Source: Prostheceraeus crozeri
Lineage: Eukaryota > Platyhelminthes > Polycladida > Euryleptidae
DNA: 64,000 nt
Assembly (NCBI GenBank): GCA_907163375.1
Contig: CAJQUW010001446.1
Location: 682,001 to 746,000, forward strand
Reading direction: 5' to 3'
Below, piece after piece: positions 11,140 through 24,200 of the stretch. A model generated the notes under the pieces. That model searched no databases. It was not told the origin of the DNA and saw only the letters and a list, made by a program, of their open reading frames with translations. How positions within the stretch are numbered: the stretch's first letter is position 1; the number at the start of each line of letters is the position of its first letter. The translations under genes and the position numbers were made by a program.

Positions 11140-14100
11140 TAATCCGAATGAGAGCAGGCGTGGGTTTTCATTTTTCGGACAGTTTTACTAAAAAATATCT
11201 CAAACATTTGAATGAACTTGCAAATTAATTCTTTGACCATCACTAAAGATTCACTCAAAAACAGTTTTCCAATTCAGAATTATATAATATGTAAAAAGAG
11301 ATAATAAGATTACACATAAGATTTACACAGTCACCTACTAGATGCAATTTTGATCAATATAGAACACGTCAGTGCATGTAGGTATTCATATTCGCATGTG
11401 TGCACTGCGGATTCATTGTTGGAAATGTGCAAACGTGTGTTTAATATTCAAGTCGTAATGTCTCGCCGCCGTGAAAGTAATTGCCATGCTTTTTATTAAC
11501 TTTTCCAGTGCATGTTTAGAATATTTTGAGAAACACAAGGGGCCCAAAAGTGACTGCGTTTTAACTATCTCACTTAAAGAGTCCTAATTATTTCTTGCGG
11601 TAGCTGATAGAGGTCGATTGAAGCAATCAGCAGCTGCTGAAGCGTGCGTAATTCGCATCTTATCAGCGATAGGTGATAAGTATTAGATGGCTATCTATCT
11701 CTGATCGAATCTGAATCCAGGATGAATTTAATTTTGTCTCACCACTAAGCAATTTACTTTTTTATTCATATTCTTTCGCGATGCTATAAAGTACTGACAC
11801 AATCGAATATAATGTGGTGGCTGCTGCTTTGTGGCACAATAATGGCTAGACAATTCAATGATAAAGCCGGAAAAACAAAAATGAATTTCTTCTTGAGCTT
11901 CCTGAAGAATAACAAGAAAGTGGGAAAAGAAGCTATTTGAAAGAAGAAGCGGTCACCTGAATGAAAGAGCAAGTACCACCGACTATGCTAAGGCTGTGGT
12001 AGAAGAAAACACAATAAAATCAACAAGTTTGACTTACTGTATAGTCTGGTTCTGTGCTTTTGATATAGATGCTTGAATTTCCATGTGCATTCATAAGAAT
12101 TTTGTAAAAAATGAATCGTTTATTGATCAAAAACATTCGTTTATTGATCTAGCTGGCATAAATTTTTGTCAATTTACACCTTTCACGTACCCAAGAAATT
12201 TATCTATGCATACAAGGAAAGGGTACGTAAGCGCGTACAGTGATGATAAAACTCGCAAATATATGTGTTTTAACAAGCAAAAGCTTGAACCACTTTGCAT
12301 CCACACAGCTGCAATAGTTTCTGAACTAGTGACTAAGAAATCTAACCGGTCTTGGTGAGAGGCATGTGGAAAGTAAATGAAGTAAGCGAGGCAAGGTTGT
12401 ACGCTTCATTTTGAATGGCTGTTGCGATCTGTATCTGCGATTTCATTGGCGTAAATTTGCTTCGTGCAAGCTCTTGAAACAATTGCAATTTTTAGTGGAT
12501 TGAAGTGCAATTTGCTGTATTTTGTCTAGACTGTTACTGATGAGTTCAACATCCTAAAGACTGACATTTCAAATTTCTAAGAGAAATAATGTTATCCAGA
12601 CTTTTACAACGACATGTGCATCGTCGGATTCTGCAGAACTGTTACTGTTCTCGACAAACATCAATCTAAATGGATGAGAAAGATATTGTTTTTCTTGGAC
12701 GAATGAACTGCTTGCCTGACAGCAAAAATGAAATCAAAGAAGCTGACTGATTAAGAATTTTGATGATGTCAAGTAACTTGTATAAAGGATCTACGATCGC
12801 AATGTTGACATTAAGGTGTCCTTGAATGATGTCGCAAAAACGCAAATAAGGACATTTTTGAAACGGTGTCATTTCTGGCCCATTCCGCATGTATAGATTC
12901 CGGTTTTCAAGTCTTGCTCTTGCAGAACGCGATGATCTTCAAACCATCCGGTATCGTATAAGTTAGGATCTAAGAGATAGAATCATTCTTAGTAAGAGGA
13001 TTGTGCATGTATATGTGCTACTGGGAAGGTCACATCCTAATCAAAATAGTCTAATGATATCAACGCTCGGCATGATAAACATGATTGCAAAGAGAGCACG
13101 TTTTACTCCATTGAACACCAACAAAGCATAAAGGAAATGTCAGGCTTGAGAAGATGCCAAAGAAAATTATTTAAAATTCGACAGCTCGGTCGGTCCCTTT
13201 CTGTTTCCAAAAACCCAGCGCTGTACTGGATCCCATTCCGCACATAATACTCAGTGCTTAAGATTGCCACCGCAACGAGACCTGCATTAAATCAAAAGAT
13301 TGAAAATTTTCCCATATTAATGGCTATATTATTGACTGTCCACATAGTATTTGAATACCTGGATATGATCCCATATTTTCTTGAGGTATCACATTCAAGC
13401 TCACGTGAGTATTTGAAAATTGCTCAATAAGTGGTTGAAAAAATGCTAGTTAGTGACATCCTGTCACCCCCAGAAAAAGATGCAGTGAGTGTATTCAATG
13501 AGATTATCAAATGAGCGATCTCATGTTTAATTTCTGAACAAAATTCTATTCGCAGATTCAGTTGCGTCAAGTAGGTTATAACCCCACAATCCACATGTAG
13601 TTGCATCACATTGCTATCTAAAACAATTGCGCATTCATCTAGATGAAAGTTGTTTCATAATGTGCTTTGACGGCTTTATAGAGCTGTCATAGAATTGTTG
13701 TTTAATGATGAACATTTTCTTTCGCAATGTACTGTATTCGCTTGCGAAACAACAATCACACTTTTGCATCTAAAACCATTAATATTAAAGGATTAATGAG
13801 ATTTTCTTCTACAAGTGCGTCTCGATTAGTTACACTCAATGAGCATGAGCATGAAATTCTAGAAATCCTCTGAAAACCAGGGTTGGGTCTTGGGTTCACT
13901 CTTGGGTTTTGGGTAGTCTTGAGGGCACCCAAGAATCTTGGGGTGCGGACCCAAGAGCTTGGATATCCCCCCAAGAGTAAAGAAATTGACCATGAATGAT
14001 CATTTGCGGTTTTCTTGGAAAAATTCTGCCTAAGTATATGACCACATCATGTCATAGCAAGTCATCTACATGTATGTACATATAAATATGAAACCTACAT

Positions 14101-16100
14101 CAACCCCACGATTGGTCTTTCTATGATAAAACTGTGTTATCATCAACTTCGATATAGACCTACCGTAAATGTCTATCTGATAGTTTGTTTAATTAGCTTC
14201 TTAACCTATGCTTTGATTACCTATGGTTTCCTTGTGAATTTAATCCATTTAGCTATATGCAATGCATATTGTGTTAGACAGAATTTTGTATATATCATTT
14301 TGCGTGAAATAAAACAAATAATACATGAAAAAAATGCAATGCATTAAACCAATACCTGTATAACGCTTATGCTGTTAAATTGGTAGCCTACAACAATTTG
14401 TAGATAACTTGCTTCACATAGCCTCTTGCCTTAAAAGTTAAAAACTTCGGCCTATATTGCTTATTCTATTATTAGGCTACATGTATTAAAAATAGAAAGA
14501 TATCGGTATCATTAAATGCAGTGACATTCTTTGATGATTGCTTCTTACGATTAGGACAAATATCGTTATATCTACATTTGTGCTATTTTCATCTTATACG
14601 AGGCCTATGTTATGTGTGTTTCGTTTCTCGATCAGACATGTTGTAAGGAATGTAGTTTAGTCATGCATGTTGTTCTAATTGGGAAATTATTAGACTGTAG
14701 ACGTAAACAGGGTTGATGATATCAAGCCCAGCGATAACCTATGCCGATATTTAAAACTTTAAGCTGAATATTAATATGGCCTCAATTCCGTAATAACAAA
14801 TTCATATAATGAATAGTAATCAATATGAACATTAGATACATATTAATTGGATATCAATATGTACAATATGATATGATTCAAAATATCTTCATGCAATTTT
14901 AAATCTCAATCAAAATTCCAAGCATGTTCTGGAAATTGTTGCTCCACTTCGAAAGAGAAATACCCAAGCTCAAGTTTGGACCCAACCTTGTGAAAACCCT
15001 TAGAAATTAGAATGAGAAAGTAATTACTTTTGTACATGTACTGCACAGTGTACTGAATCTTTAATTTATTAATTTCAACGAACGAAAACGACTTTTTAAG
15101 CATAACTTATCATTTTAGATGAAAGTGAAGAAATTCGAGTGGCCGCGAACCGCCGCGAAATAGCGAAATTTTTCTGTGATTAAAAAATTGAAATATTTTA
15201 TGAAAACCCGCATTTATTAAATCCGAAGCAGGAGGGATTACTGTATTTGCAAAAATTCGACAAAATTTAGGTAAATAGCCTACTTCAAGTCGATTGATCT
15301 GCCTCTAAATCTTAATATTTTTGCGCAAGATTTGAGATTCCTTGGTTTTATATAAGGGAGACATGATTTGGGGGTTGAGAGCAAGAAAAAAAATTCCGAC
15401 TTTCGATTTTAAGGACCACCCTAGTAATTGCGGTGAAATGGCTCACCGCCAAACCCTTTTTCAGGCTATGACAATAATGCTTGAGAGCAATGCTGCGCAT
15501 AATGAACTTATCGCAGATGTTTTTCAAAATATCGCAAAAATATTTATACTATCAGTGATGAGTGGTATAATGAGATTGAGCAATCTTTCACAACATCTTC
15601 TCCGATGACATTCCATGTTTTCGCTACCATGTAAAATGGATATAGGCAATTAAAGTATATTGCAAGTTTATCGACACCTCTTGTTTGCAATTCTATAGTT
15701 AGAAATTCATCTTTTCGATCAAACATGCTGAACACCAGGTAGTAGCACGTAGAATATATGTTCAATTCGATCCGACAACTGCAATCTGTTTGAAAATTCT
15801 TACTACATTATTTCATGACCTCGACAACGTTGGTTTTGAGGTTGAGGCCGAAGCATGTCTTCATTAGACTATTCATCAATCAAGGTTTAAAGATGCTAGA
15901 GATAATCAAGAAAAAGCTCGTCTGTTTTCATGAACCAATGAAATGGATTGAATTTGGCCTCATTTAGGTGACGAGCGAAAGCTCTTCGATCATTATACAC
16001 AGTAGTTATTTACGTAGTTATTCAACTAGTATCATTTGCAGTTATTAGTAGCTTATTAGTAGCTGCTAGTAGTTATTCAACTAGCAGTTACGTAGTTATG
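11140..16100. other. Non-coding stretch with minor repeats only
   Basis: About 5 kb without a recognisable gene. A TTGGGT-rich imperfect repeat lies at about 13880-13975. A run of related AGTTATTCAACTAG/AGTAGCTTATTAGTAG words lies at 16015-16105. Open frames are short and look accidental. Confidence 0.5.
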
Positions 16101-16109
16101 GAACTAGTG

Positions 16110-16219
16110 TATGATTGCTTCTTTATAGCATTCTAAGAGTTAGATATGTTAAATGCCCGATCTCATAGCGTGATGCTCAATTAGATCTAGCGAGTTGAAT
16201 GATGTAAAGAAGCAATCAT
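16110..16219. mobile_element. Small fold-back element, about 110 bp
   Basis: ATGATTGCTTCTTTATAGCATTC (first 20 bases from 16111) is matched in reverse near 16197-16219 by a GAATGATGTAAAGAAGCAAT segment, with a loop of about 65 bases. It is MITE-like; no target duplication was identified. Confidence 0.45.
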
Positions 16220-16222
16220 GCG

Positions 16223-19200
16223 CTGATTGATCTTGCATGCTCCTGTCCAGAATGAAAGGAAATACACATGTTATGAAGCATTTATGATGACCAAGTCACT
16301 TGAAAACAAAGATAGTCGCCAACTTCCTCAATTCAAAAAAATGCCCAAAATCATGATGCACCACCAATAGTGTCTACAATTGGAGATTGTAGACTATCGT
16401 ACTATCGAATTGTCCATTACCTCGTTAGCAACATGACGGCCTATACGTCCTATCAATGAACTTTTTTGGAATAAAAGTTCAGGCTTGCAGCCAAGAATTA
16501 GCAATGCTCCCAGAAAACGCAGCTTCATATTTTGGCTGGAAGAACACAAATCGATCCGACAAAGAAGCAAGATAAAATTGTATTGCCAACAAATTAATCA
16601 CAATGAGCAGTATGTCTACAAATGGATGAGAATGGATTATGAGCTGATGAATTGATTATTATGCGACTAAGTCCAACCAGCACAATGTAATTTGATTCCA
16701 ACGTTTTCAGACTTTGTGTGGATCGTGAAGCAACTGAATACAAGTGTTCATGACATCGAACCGAACTCACGGTTATCTGTGGTTACCCCCAGATGTGACT
16801 GGGACTGTAAACATGCGTTGTCAAAGCATAGCTATAACAAGGAACAAAAGCTTCTGTTGAACGAAGAAGTTCAGAAATCAGCTCATCGAGTTGTACTCGT
16901 AATTGAACCATACCAACTGCTGTGTCGGGTAATATGTTCCCCTCTTGTGTTACTAATTCTTTGGATGCCATATTTTGGCTGTAAACTTGTTTTTATTGAA
17001 TATTTTTATTCAAAAGTTAACCGGACATGTAAAGATTTACCACATCCAAGACCTGCGCAAGTTCTTGTAACTGACAAGGTGTCTTTTTTATTCTTTATGT
17101 CAAATTGAATATCCAAGCTAAGAACATAAGACAGAAATTCGATGAGAAAGAAATTTCTGTGTGTGTAGATTCCGTTAAACTCTTTCATTCGGTTAATCTT
17201 AGACGTTTGAGCAGAAGCAGTCCAATAACGAAAGTCTGAACAAAGGAATTTTTTGATTGTCTAAAAAGACTGCATACTGATATTTCATGCTGCGACATGA
17301 CATTATTATTTCATTAACCCTACACTTTGACCACAACTGACTACTCTCAGTCACAACCGACACAACCTTAGCTCTCAGTCGGTATAATATACTAAACATA
17401 TCCTTTTACATGGTACAAAGTTAATTGAAATTGAGCATCTTCAACAATGAAAAAAATCCTGTCAGACTTTTTTGAGCATTTTTCGGTAAAAGTTATTGGT
17501 ATTTTATCTTTGTGCATTCAACGAATCTTAAAATCTTTATATCATGATGAAGTGGAATTATAGCTCACAACATCTGTCAATTTTCACTAAAAAATTCCGT
17601 CGTTTTCATATTAAAATCCTGCCCGAGAAAACGCACAATTTTATTTCTGAAGGCCTGCTGACGACAGCTGACCACCTAAGAAATCAAAATATATGTCGAA
17701 ATAATCTATAGAACATAAGGTTGCATATGGAAAGGAACATGTATCCTCTACTAAAATTCAGCCATGACTTCAACGCGAAAATTTCATTTGAATATGGGTT
17801 AACGTTTTTGTGCATTTACAATTACTTATTTTTGAAATGGTCTGGACGTGGAATCGTAAAACTCCAATGTCCATTTTCATGAAGGGTACTTCAATGAATC
17901 AATGACACGACAAGCAGAGTAGTCCTCTATGTGAAGGCGGGTGGACTTATTTTTGCAGGACCGGCCTGGTGACTGTCTTCTACTCTGACCTATCTACTTT
18001 TTTGTGAGTGTAATACAGCCGCCTTTTACCTTAGGAATGACTTGTGAAAATCTTATTTGATGCTGTCTTTCCTTGTAATCACTTGTTTGAATGATTTGAT
18101 TATCTGTTTATTTACAAAACGTTATGATCGACTTGACTACATTTATCAGCTCTAACATTTGAGAGATATTCTTGCTAAGAACATCTGAACAGAAACATTT
18201 GATTGATAAGCCAATCATTAACATGACTCATGCAGACCTCGATTTGTGTCCTCAGCCAAATATTTGACTTTAAATGAAAACTGATCGCGTGTATTTTGAC
18301 GGCAACATCGTGTGGCAAGACGGCAGTTGGAATCAAACAAATTTTTTATCGAGATTAGAAATTAAGGCAAGACTTGGAGGATACATTATCGAATCAATTT
18401 TCATTATTAGATTTGTGTGTGGTAATGCCGGCTCCGTGGGTGTTCTGAAATCGTTTAGATCTGTTTAATGAATGAAAATGCGAATTCAGGAAATTCTCAT
18501 GATATTAACTTATTTCATTCAAGCTGTGAAAAGTGGGTTATCTCATCTCCAATTGCTTTGATAATTTCAATCTGTCATCATAACAGCAGATTGGTCTGAT
18601 TTATGTCGTCCATGTTGCTATGCCTATTTCATTTATCACGGCTTCAATGTTTACAATGCGGCATTTACAAGACATTAATTTCTATAAATCAATTGTCAAT
18701 TTTAGTTAACAGGTTTAATGGACAATACCAGTGGAATTTTTAAATATAGAACTGAAGCCATCTCCTCCCCATAAGCATGCAAGTATGGGACAAGGCATCT
18801 TATTGGCTGTTCTTGGAGGATCTTACTCTTTCTTATTACTCCTGGCTAGAGCAGAAATAAAAGATGAGGTTTCTGATTCGATGTTTCTGAACTGAACACG
18901 AAAACATCTTGAGTGAATCCTGAAATATGATAATTGATTATTCAGACATTGTTTTACAGCTACATTCAGTTGGTTACCAGCTTCAAATGAAACGGACCAT
19001 AAAACGCTCAAAATACTTTTACTTTGCGAAATTTGATTTGATACTGCTAGGTAGACAACTGACCTTCTATTATGTGTTTCCTGAGGCTAGCTCTTCAGTT
19101 TCGGGAAAACCATTGCTTCTTCGATGATGTATTTTATTGGCTTTGCCTTATTTTGAGCGTTCATGAGGGATATTGTGAAACACTCAGTAGAGATATGGTG

Positions 19201-20754
19201 ACTCAGTCGGAAAAGCAATGCTGATATATATACAAGAATATTTGAGATGTCTGAATAATTCGGTTGAAACAAGTTTGGTGGAATCGCGATTTATCAACTT
19301 GAACAAGCCAAGCATGATCAAGCGTCACGAAACAGCAGGAGCTGTTCTGCTACAAGTGTAGAAGTCGTTCATTATCAAATGTTCTGCCACGACAAAGGAT
19401 CTGGACCCGATACATCCATGACATCCATGTGACCATGTGACATCCATCCATGTGACATCCATTGCTTCCTGTTTACTACCCATAAGAGAACACACATGCG
19501 CACTTTTTTCGCTTATATCGACAACCAGAGGCTGATGCTGTCGCATTATAAATCAATTAAACGCGTTAGTGATGCTATAGTCTTTGCTTACTAACTCAAT
19601 CGAAAAGCGCCTAGCACTGAAATCAATCACGAAAACTTCCATTGTGCAGCAAATTCTTTTCATATGAAAACAATATGGATAACAGAGATGCGTAAATTAT
19701 ACAAGGATTGCATGCAGCTGATTATGCAAATCTGCATAAGAAGACACTATATTGTCTTAAATTTAAATCACTTACAAATAATTTGTGAATGAAATTGAAG
19801 TTAAATTATTTTAATTTCAGACAATAGAATTGTAGAGTATATCAATACTACCTGAAAAATTGCACAAATCTAAAATGAATAATGTAAATGACCCGCCAAT
19901 ATTTTAATAAAAAAAATGGGCCCTCAACGAAAACAAGTTGTCCACCCCTGCTGTATGAGCTTAAGAATCTCATTATCAGCTAAATCCAATCTCCTCACCA
20001 GCATAAACCAATTAATGAATCATTTTCAGTGCTTACAATGCCATCATCGTGTAAGTATGTGTAAAAGCTTTCTTTAGAGTGATTGAGCGGTTCATTTTCC
20101 ACTCATTACAATCAAACGGTTAATAATTGCCGATACAGCACGGACATTTGCATATCTAGCAACAAACCCGATCATCTCAATTAATGCCTCGTTTTTTGAA
20201 TTTGACAATTCTGTGCTGTTGGACTTATCAGGATGGGAAAATTATCTGTCAAAAGCTATTAAAATGTCTATATTTGGAATGCAAAAGTAATAATTGTCAT
20301 ACTATTTGCATCGAAAAACGACAGCAATATCGAAAATGAGGGAGAGTCATCACGCACTCATTTCTATAATCCTACGTCGAAATGAAATCAGCAGACATAT
20401 TTTTAGATTTTCATTTACCGAAATATGGAAAAATTGTGATTGACGCATTTTCACCGGAAATTTCAATAACAGAATCCAAAAAGACTCACATAAAAAATTA
20501 TAATCTTATAATAATGACAAGAATAAGATGACACTCAGCATTACGTCAGACATTGTAATAATCTAGGCCTATACGCTTGCAAATAAATTTATACCACAGA
20601 AATAATAGAATTGTTTTAACAGCTAGTGATGTGTGGTTACAAAAGTTGTCACAGTTAGGGCAGTCAACCGAACAGAGCGGTTGGTTGCGGCAAAAGCGCT
20701 TACTGCTTGCTGTTAACGCAGTTCAGTTTTGCATAGAGGTCGAGTTATTAGCTA
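16223..20754. other. Non-coding stretch, nothing recognised
   Basis: About 4.5 kb, AT-rich. A short CATCCATGTGACATC repeat lies near 19425-19465. The 138-codon frame at 16692-17108 has no recognisable domain. No RNA gene seen. Confidence 0.5.
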
Positions 20755-20756
20755 TA

Positions 20757-21239
20757 CAGTGCATCTTCGATAATCCAGATGGTCAAAACCCAATAAGTCA
20801 GTCAAAGATCCGGATAAGCAAAATATCCGGATAATCGAATTTTTAAATCCCATGTTAGCAAAAGCTTGTAGGCTTAGGTCAAAGACATTTGATTATAAAC
20901 CAAGACCCCCGTAGAATATGATCTACATATATCAATATAATTTGTATGTATATATCCATCCTGCGAATGTCGTAGAATGTAATACTTGATACATTTGATT
21001 CCGTTTCTTCGACTGTTTAATGAAATTATGAGCATCAATTGCATAATTTTGAGCAAAAATTAATTGCTGGTAAAGCAGGAGTTCTTCGTGTATGTACTGT
21101 CTAAAGAGGAGAGCAATGCTAAAATGAACATTCGATTCCATGTATGTACATGTACATGTTTTGATGGAATCATGGAGAATCGAACGAATTCTGAAATTAC
21201 GTCCGGATGATCGGTATCCGGATAATCGAAGATGCACTG
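20757..21239. mobile_element. pogo/Tigger-type MITE with TA target duplication
   Basis: The left end CAGTGCATCTTCGATAATCC and the right end GGATAATCGAAGATGCACTG are inverted. TA stands immediately outside both (20755-20756 and 21240-21241). Sub-terminal TCCGGATAATCG/TCCGGATAAGC words recur. CAGT ends with a TCGATTATCCGG-like inner motif are typical of the pogo/Tigger branch of Tc1-mariner transposons. At 483 bp with no transposase frame, it is non-autonomous. Confidence 0.8.
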
Positions 21240-21241
21240 TA

Positions 21242-24200
21242 TTTGCCATCTTTGTGTAGAGAGGACGTAGGATATCTCCAGAAAGTTTCTATAATGGCTA
21301 CAAGCTTAATTCAAATCGTAGTCATCAGTGAATGTGTCAGTAATCGTGAACATTTTTGCAAATCAGTCAGGTGACTCATTAGAGAAATAAAAACTTGTAA
21401 TATTTTGATCACAACCACAGAATTAGACCGGTCGTTTCTTCTTCTGTTTGACTAGAAAAGAAACATCGGAACATGTAACGTTTATGAAATAGCACAATCT
21501 GCTGACATAATACCATAGCAATCAAACAATGAGCAGCCAGTTCAACATTAAATACGCCGCATTGTGCAAAGTTTCAGTGATTGTTATCATCCGGATCATA
21601 CAGCAAAGAGACACAGTCGATGTCAAGTTCTACAGAGAAGTCTGTGAATGTCTTTTCATGCTCCTGCTAACTTTTTTAATAATGATCGGAGGACCCAACA
21701 TTATCGAGAAAACTTTTGCGCAATAATCTGAATTCTACGAATTTGAAGGAATCGTGGCGATCGGAGCATTTTGGAGCAATCCACACGCGACGCACGACTA
21801 TTTTTCCTATCTCTGCAAAGTGTTAAAATTTTATTTTTGCCCACTTTGTAAGTTCCTGCATGTGCCATCGTTTTGAATCAGTTTGCACCTCTAGCAAAGT
21901 GACACGATTAAACAATATAATTCTGTGATCATAACTTTTAGTGGACGTGTGCACTAATCTGACCGACCGGCCAAATTTTTCTCATTTACTCTCCATCATC
22001 GTATTTGTGAATTGTAGCAGAAAAGATATCCAACATCAGTTATTGTGAGTAATAAGTCCTAAAAAGTGAAATGAATACAGCATTATGACATCTCATAAAC
22101 TGATAAAAAATAAAAATGAGTGCTTTAAGCATGTGAAGTGGCATCTACTATTTTCAAGAAACAAAACTTGTTCATCAGAGTTATTAATTTTTGAAAAGCA
22201 ACAGCACAACTGAACTTTGAAGATGAAATCAGAAAATCGCCTGCAGAATTTTTTAGAGGCATGTTGGAGTGTCATACTGCTCAGGATCGTTTGCAATGGA
22301 TTATGAAGATCAAACATGCAAAAAATCGGAACGAAGATAAGAAATCTGTGACCACAAGATCAACTTTTGTAATTTTCTTCAATGCAATCTACAGACTTTG
22401 TTAACGCTCCATCTTAATTAATATCCAGGCAAGTGACAATCACAATGTGAATCTTATTGGGCGGGAAAATGTTAGACTAAGCAGCATTTACATGTATACG
22501 AACTAACTACTTCGTATGTATACGAAGTTAACTGAAGATAAAGACAGAGAGGTCCTGAACTATAGACCCGCTGTCAGAGTACAGACTGGTGGCATCATAG
22601 TTATCCTATGTCCTCTCTAGGCTTAGATCATAGAAATTAACAATACCATAGAAAGTCCTAGAATGGAAATTGCATGAAAATTATGGCACACGCCGGGGGA
22701 ACTTAGTTGGTGCAAAATGCAAATTGTGCGAGCTGCTTTCCAAGTTTTCTGATTGGCATCTGTATTTATCAAGCCAATTTGTGATGTGGATTGTTGCCCT
22801 TTGTCCAAAGATCATGTGTAACAAAGCAATAGTGAATTTACAAAATACTGAGGTGACAGGATGACAAAGAAGGAAATCCTTTAAAACGTTTTGTACGCTC
22901 ATCATTTTGAAATATCGCTCCTATAATCTATCAAGAGTATAATCAGACACATATGCAACTTGTGATGTCGATTTACAGAGCATGCATTGCTACAGCTTGA
23001 AACCAGAGGCCAAGAAATCTTAGAGTATTCATTTTTCTTCAAAGCGCTCCCCTGTTCATTATATCTGAACAATTTTCAAAATCTCTGCATGCATTCGAAT
23101 ATCAGCTGCCAAAATATCATCACACTATATCACATAAGTCATTCAATGATTAATTGAAGAGTTCCAGCAACATTTCATTTATCTGAGAAATGATCGTAGG
23201 TAAAGAAGCTTTCAGTGTGTTTATTCCAGAAAAGCACTAGGTTTCGTAACCGCTTGACGGGGAAATTATCCAATAATTAGAAATTTTATCCGTGAACTCT
23301 TGAGATGTTCTTACAGCCCGTACAGCGACCACTTTCAATATGACTCTGTGAACCAAATTTCAATTCGTAATCCAGTGTTGAAAATTTATATAATAGTTGT
23401 CAATGACAGGCACGAATAGACACAGTATGTAAAACCATGGAATAGTAGACTATTTCACATGATACAATACCACCATCTCACTAAAATGCTCTTCATGAAA
23501 ATCCTGTAATTAGGTGTCAACAACTTCCACAACCAACTTGGCAAATAGTTTGACTGTGATGCAATGGTTTAGATCGAATCTCATCTACAAACCATAGATT
23601 TTTCCATGTGCCATCATTGTACATAGGCAAGATATCACACTTCCATTCTAGTGTACTATTATCCACTTCTGTGGCTTAGATAGCTTTGATACATCCGACC
23701 TCTACGGGTTTTTGCCATTAGCGATCCGCTCAACACTTGTCTTTATACTAATTCGTGAGATGCAACACTAATTCTTATTATGTGTCATACATATCTACAC
23801 GTGCGTACATAGTCATGTTACGCTGCTATCTATGGCTACATAGAATTCTCACTTTCGCTTTGTTTAAATCAGTGAAACCGCTTTGTCGATGGTCATTTCA
23901 GCCGCTCATTTAGGTCAAAGTTGCTAGATCGTAAGAAGAAGCAAAATGCTGAAACATGCAGCAGTTGTAGATTCTTGCCGCAAGACAATTTGTAAGTTAT
24001 TTTATCAAAATGCCTTTATATATAAAGAGAAATGATAACAATCATGAATCTACGAAGTACACTGATTAGTTGTCGATATCTTGCCACTGTCTACCACTGG
24101 AAGCCGCCATCATTTAGGTACCGTTGTCATGGCAACGCATGTCCTCGACGTTCGATTTTTTTCCATTACTATGGTTGCTCTAGTCCTTTATTATTATAAA

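Noticed and set aside
12871-12969. Possible terminal exon on the minus strand (CTATCTCTTAG acceptor, then LYDTGWFEDHRVLQEQDL and GIYTCGMGQK, stop)
   Set aside because: The acceptor and phase are acceptable and GIYTC is Ig-like, but it is only about 33 codons, with no donor or partner exon in view. Too little to call.
16692-17108. 138-codon plus-strand frame
   Set aside because: Starts without ATG, has no domain or repeat pattern that I recognise, and lies in AT-rich sequence where such frames arise by chance.
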